Below are positions 62,659-64,000 of a stretch of DNA of 64,000 nt, one piece after another; position 1 is the stretch's first letter, and each line of letters starts with the position of its first letter. Origin of the DNA: Acidobacteriota bacterium. Its GTDB lineage: Bacteria > Acidobacteriota > Vicinamibacteria > Vicinamibacterales > Vicinamibacteraceae. The notes beneath the pieces are model-generated. The model ran no database searches. It saw only the letters and a list, made by a program, of their open reading frames with translations, and had not been told where the DNA came from. The DNA is taken from assembly GCA_020845575.1 (NCBI GenBank), contig JADLFL010000023.1:62001-126000 (forward strand), in the 5' to 3' direction. The position numbers and the translations under genes are program-made.

Positions 62659-63444
62659 TCAGCGCTCCACGAGCGTGCGGCGCGTGCGGAGTTCGCTGGC
62701 CGCCACTTCGCGCGTGCCTTCCGGTACCTCGACGTGCAGCGCGCCTTCGGGCAACTCCGGCAGCGCGTCAGGCGCATCGAGCACCAAACGCGCATCGGTC
62801 CGTCTGGCCGCGGCGCCAACGCCCTGCAGCCGAATCGCCGTCGGCCACGTGAGTCCCGTGCGCGTGTACTCGATCCGCCAGTGCGCGTCGGTGGCAGCCA
62901 TCACCACCGGCACGCCGTCGGTGCCGCGCCTCAGCCAGAGCGCGCGGCCGGCATCGAGATCGAGACGCGCCCACACCTCGCCGAACGTCGCCCCGCCGCG
63001 CACCTGCCAGTCGGCGACTCCACACCCGGTCACGATGGCCAGAAGATCGGCGGGCGTGAGTGCAACGCCCACCACCGCATCGAGCAGTTCCGACGCCGAC
63101 GTCCCCCGCACGACAGCCGACTCACGAGGCAGGAACAACAGCGCGCGCTCGGGCCGTGCCGCGAGTACGAACACGGGTGCCCCGAACGGCGCAAGCCCTT
63201 CGAGTCGCATGGCCTCACGTGCGACGCCAACCTGCAGCGTGCCACGCACCCTGTCGCCATCGATGCGTCCAGACAGCCGGAGGTCCGCGGTGACGGCCGC
63301 GTGCGGCAGGCACGATCGACGGGCGTCGGCTTCGATGGCCGGCAGGTCGACCAGCGGCGTGCCGGGGCCATCGGGCAGTGCGAGGCGCACGGCGGGGGCA
63401 CACCCCACGCCAATGAGGAGCGCGATGGCTGCCACGCCCCGCAT
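62659..63444 (-). CDS. lipoprotein, LolB/DUF4292-like, function unknown
   Basis: A 261-residue outer-envelope lipoprotein: 'MRGVAAIALLIGVGC' places the lipidated Cys at 15. The body is beta-rich with 'VTADLRLSGRIDGDRVRGTLQVGVAREAMRLEGLAPFGAPVFVLA', resembling the LolB/LppX-like half-barrel fold found before ispE in several phyla. Lipoprotein carriage is thus a reasonable guess, not shown. It ends two bases before the ispE ATG and starts 17 bp after the TPR gene. Confidence 0.7.
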   Translation of the reverse strand: MRGVAAIALLIGVGCAPAVRLALPDGPGTPLVDLPAIEADARRSCLPHAAVTADLRLSGRIDGDRVRGTLQVGVAREAMRLEGLAPFGAPVFVLAARPERALLFLPRESAVVRGTSASELLDAVVGVALTPADLLAIVTGCGVADWQVRGGATFGEVWARLDLDAGRALWLRRGTDGVPVVMAATDAHWRIEYTRTGLTWPTAIRLQGVGAAARRTDARLVLDAPDALPELPEGALHVEVPEGTREVAASELRTRRTLVER

Positions 63445-63460
63445 CACGCATGCGCGACAA

Positions 63461-64000
63461 CTAACGCCCACGTGCGCGCTCGATCTTGCTCCTGATGGCG
63501 GTGGCGTCGGTCGACTCGTTGTCGCCGGCCAGCGCGCGCTCCCACGCCGCCACGGCGCCGCGTTTGTCGCCAAGCGCCAGCAGCACATCGCCAAGATGGT
63601 CCTGGATGACCGAGTTGGTCGTCTCGATCGCCGCGGCCCGCTGGAGCGGTTGGCGCGCGTCCTTGATCCTGCCCTGCTTGAAGTAGGCCCACCCGAGGCT
63701 GTCGAGATAGGAGCCATTGTCGGGATCGGCCTCGAGGGCCTTCCGGATCATCGTCACGGCCTCGTCGAACGAGACGCCGTCTTCGACCAGCATGTAGCCC
63801 AGGTAGTTGAGCGACGGCGCGTGATCGGGTTGGACGGCCAGTCCCTTCCTGAACGCGATCTTCGCTTCGGCACGTCGCCCGAGCCGTTCGAGGATCGCCC
63901 CACGCTGGAACCAGTAGCCCACCTGACTGCCGAAGGCCTGCTCGGTGTCGTCGAGCAGCTTCAACGCCTGCGGCTCACGGCCGGCATCGGCGAGCGTGCT
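63461..64000 (-). CDS. tetratricopeptide-repeat protein, N-terminal part outside window
   Basis: The last 179 residues of a TPR protein; the frame is open to the window edge. At least four helical hairpins are seen, with consensus-like 'GYWFQRGAILERLGRRAEAKIAFRKGLAVQP', 'PSLNYLGYMLVEDGVSFDEAVTMIRKALEADP', 'GSYLDSLGWAYFKQGRIKDARQPLQRA' and 'VIQDHLGDVLLALGDKRGAVAAWERAL'. The order TPR - lipoprotein - ispE points to an envelope-related operon. Partner proteins are unknown. Confidence 0.85.
   Translation of the reverse strand, partial: STLADAGREPQALKLLDDTEQAFGSQVGYWFQRGAILERLGRRAEAKIAFRKGLAVQPDHAPSLNYLGYMLVEDGVSFDEAVTMIRKALEADPDNGSYLDSLGWAYFKQGRIKDARQPLQRAAAIETTNSVIQDHLGDVLLALGDKRGAVAAWERALAGDNESTDATAIRSKIERARGR

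Overview
The window is a GC-rich, densely coded bacterial chromosome segment. The likely source is an acidobacterium of the Vicinamibacteria type (Luteitalea-like). That inference rests on an Oar-like TonB receptor with a carboxypeptidase-regulatory N-terminus, two VWA proteins of the acidobacterial VWFA-related family, a GAF/Zn-ribbon/Ser-Thr kinase coupled to an ECF sigma factor, many Tat-exported sugar enzymes, and intergenic heptanucleotide repeats. No rRNA, IS element, phage or CRISPR was seen.

Layout. 0-6.3 kb: partial sialidase, a GIDE-like membrane protein, a DHDPS-family/epimerase pair, a double GNAT and a LarA-family nickel-pincer racemase. 6.3-10.3 kb: heme operon hemN-hemH-hemY on the minus strand. 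10.4-20.5 kb: methyltransferase, PAP2 phosphatase, ECF sigma/kinase pair, SGNH hydrolase, TIM-barrel isomerase, SWIM-SNF2 helicase and an NTF2-like protein, with decayed gene fragments between them. 20.9-28.4 kb: a sigma-54 activator divergent from a complete RND tripartite efflux operon. The divergent region holds a near-perfect -24/-12 promoter and an upstream palindrome. 28.5-31.5 kb: an Os1348/NHLP-type RiPP-precursor-like peptide, a truncated DNA-alkylation-repair-like gene joined to a 5'-truncated VWA gene, and an intact VWA paralogue. 31.5-34.3 kb: a Gfo/Idh oxidoreductase and an alcohol dehydrogenase bracketed by two 156-bp inverted-repeat elements in opposite orientation.

34.3-51.5 kb is an apparent inositol regulon: a LacI regulator, a TonB receptor, a transaldolase-family enzyme, iolD-mmsA-iolE-iolG on the minus strand, and divergently an RbsABC-type ABC transporter with iolB and a zinc dehydrogenase. 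CG-centred operators with an AAGCGCTT core lie before the TonB receptor, before the transaldolase gene and in the iolD/ABC divergent region, which ties the parts together. IolC and IolJ are not in the window. 51.6-55.2 kb: rhamnose mutarotase, a VOC protein, an SMP-30 lactonase, a DUF2911 protein and an EamA transporter.

55.3-64 kb is a housekeeping block on the minus strand: TPR protein, lipoprotein, ispE, tRNA-Gln(TTG), prs, rplY, pth, rpsF-rpsR-rplI, a terminator, then dnaB-alr.

The most unusual signals are the paired 156-bp elements, whose two arms differ between copies but stay complementary within each copy; the period-7 repeats that enter coding termini; the sigma-54 promoter that places transcription start almost on the efflux start codon; and the orphan RiPP-like peptide.
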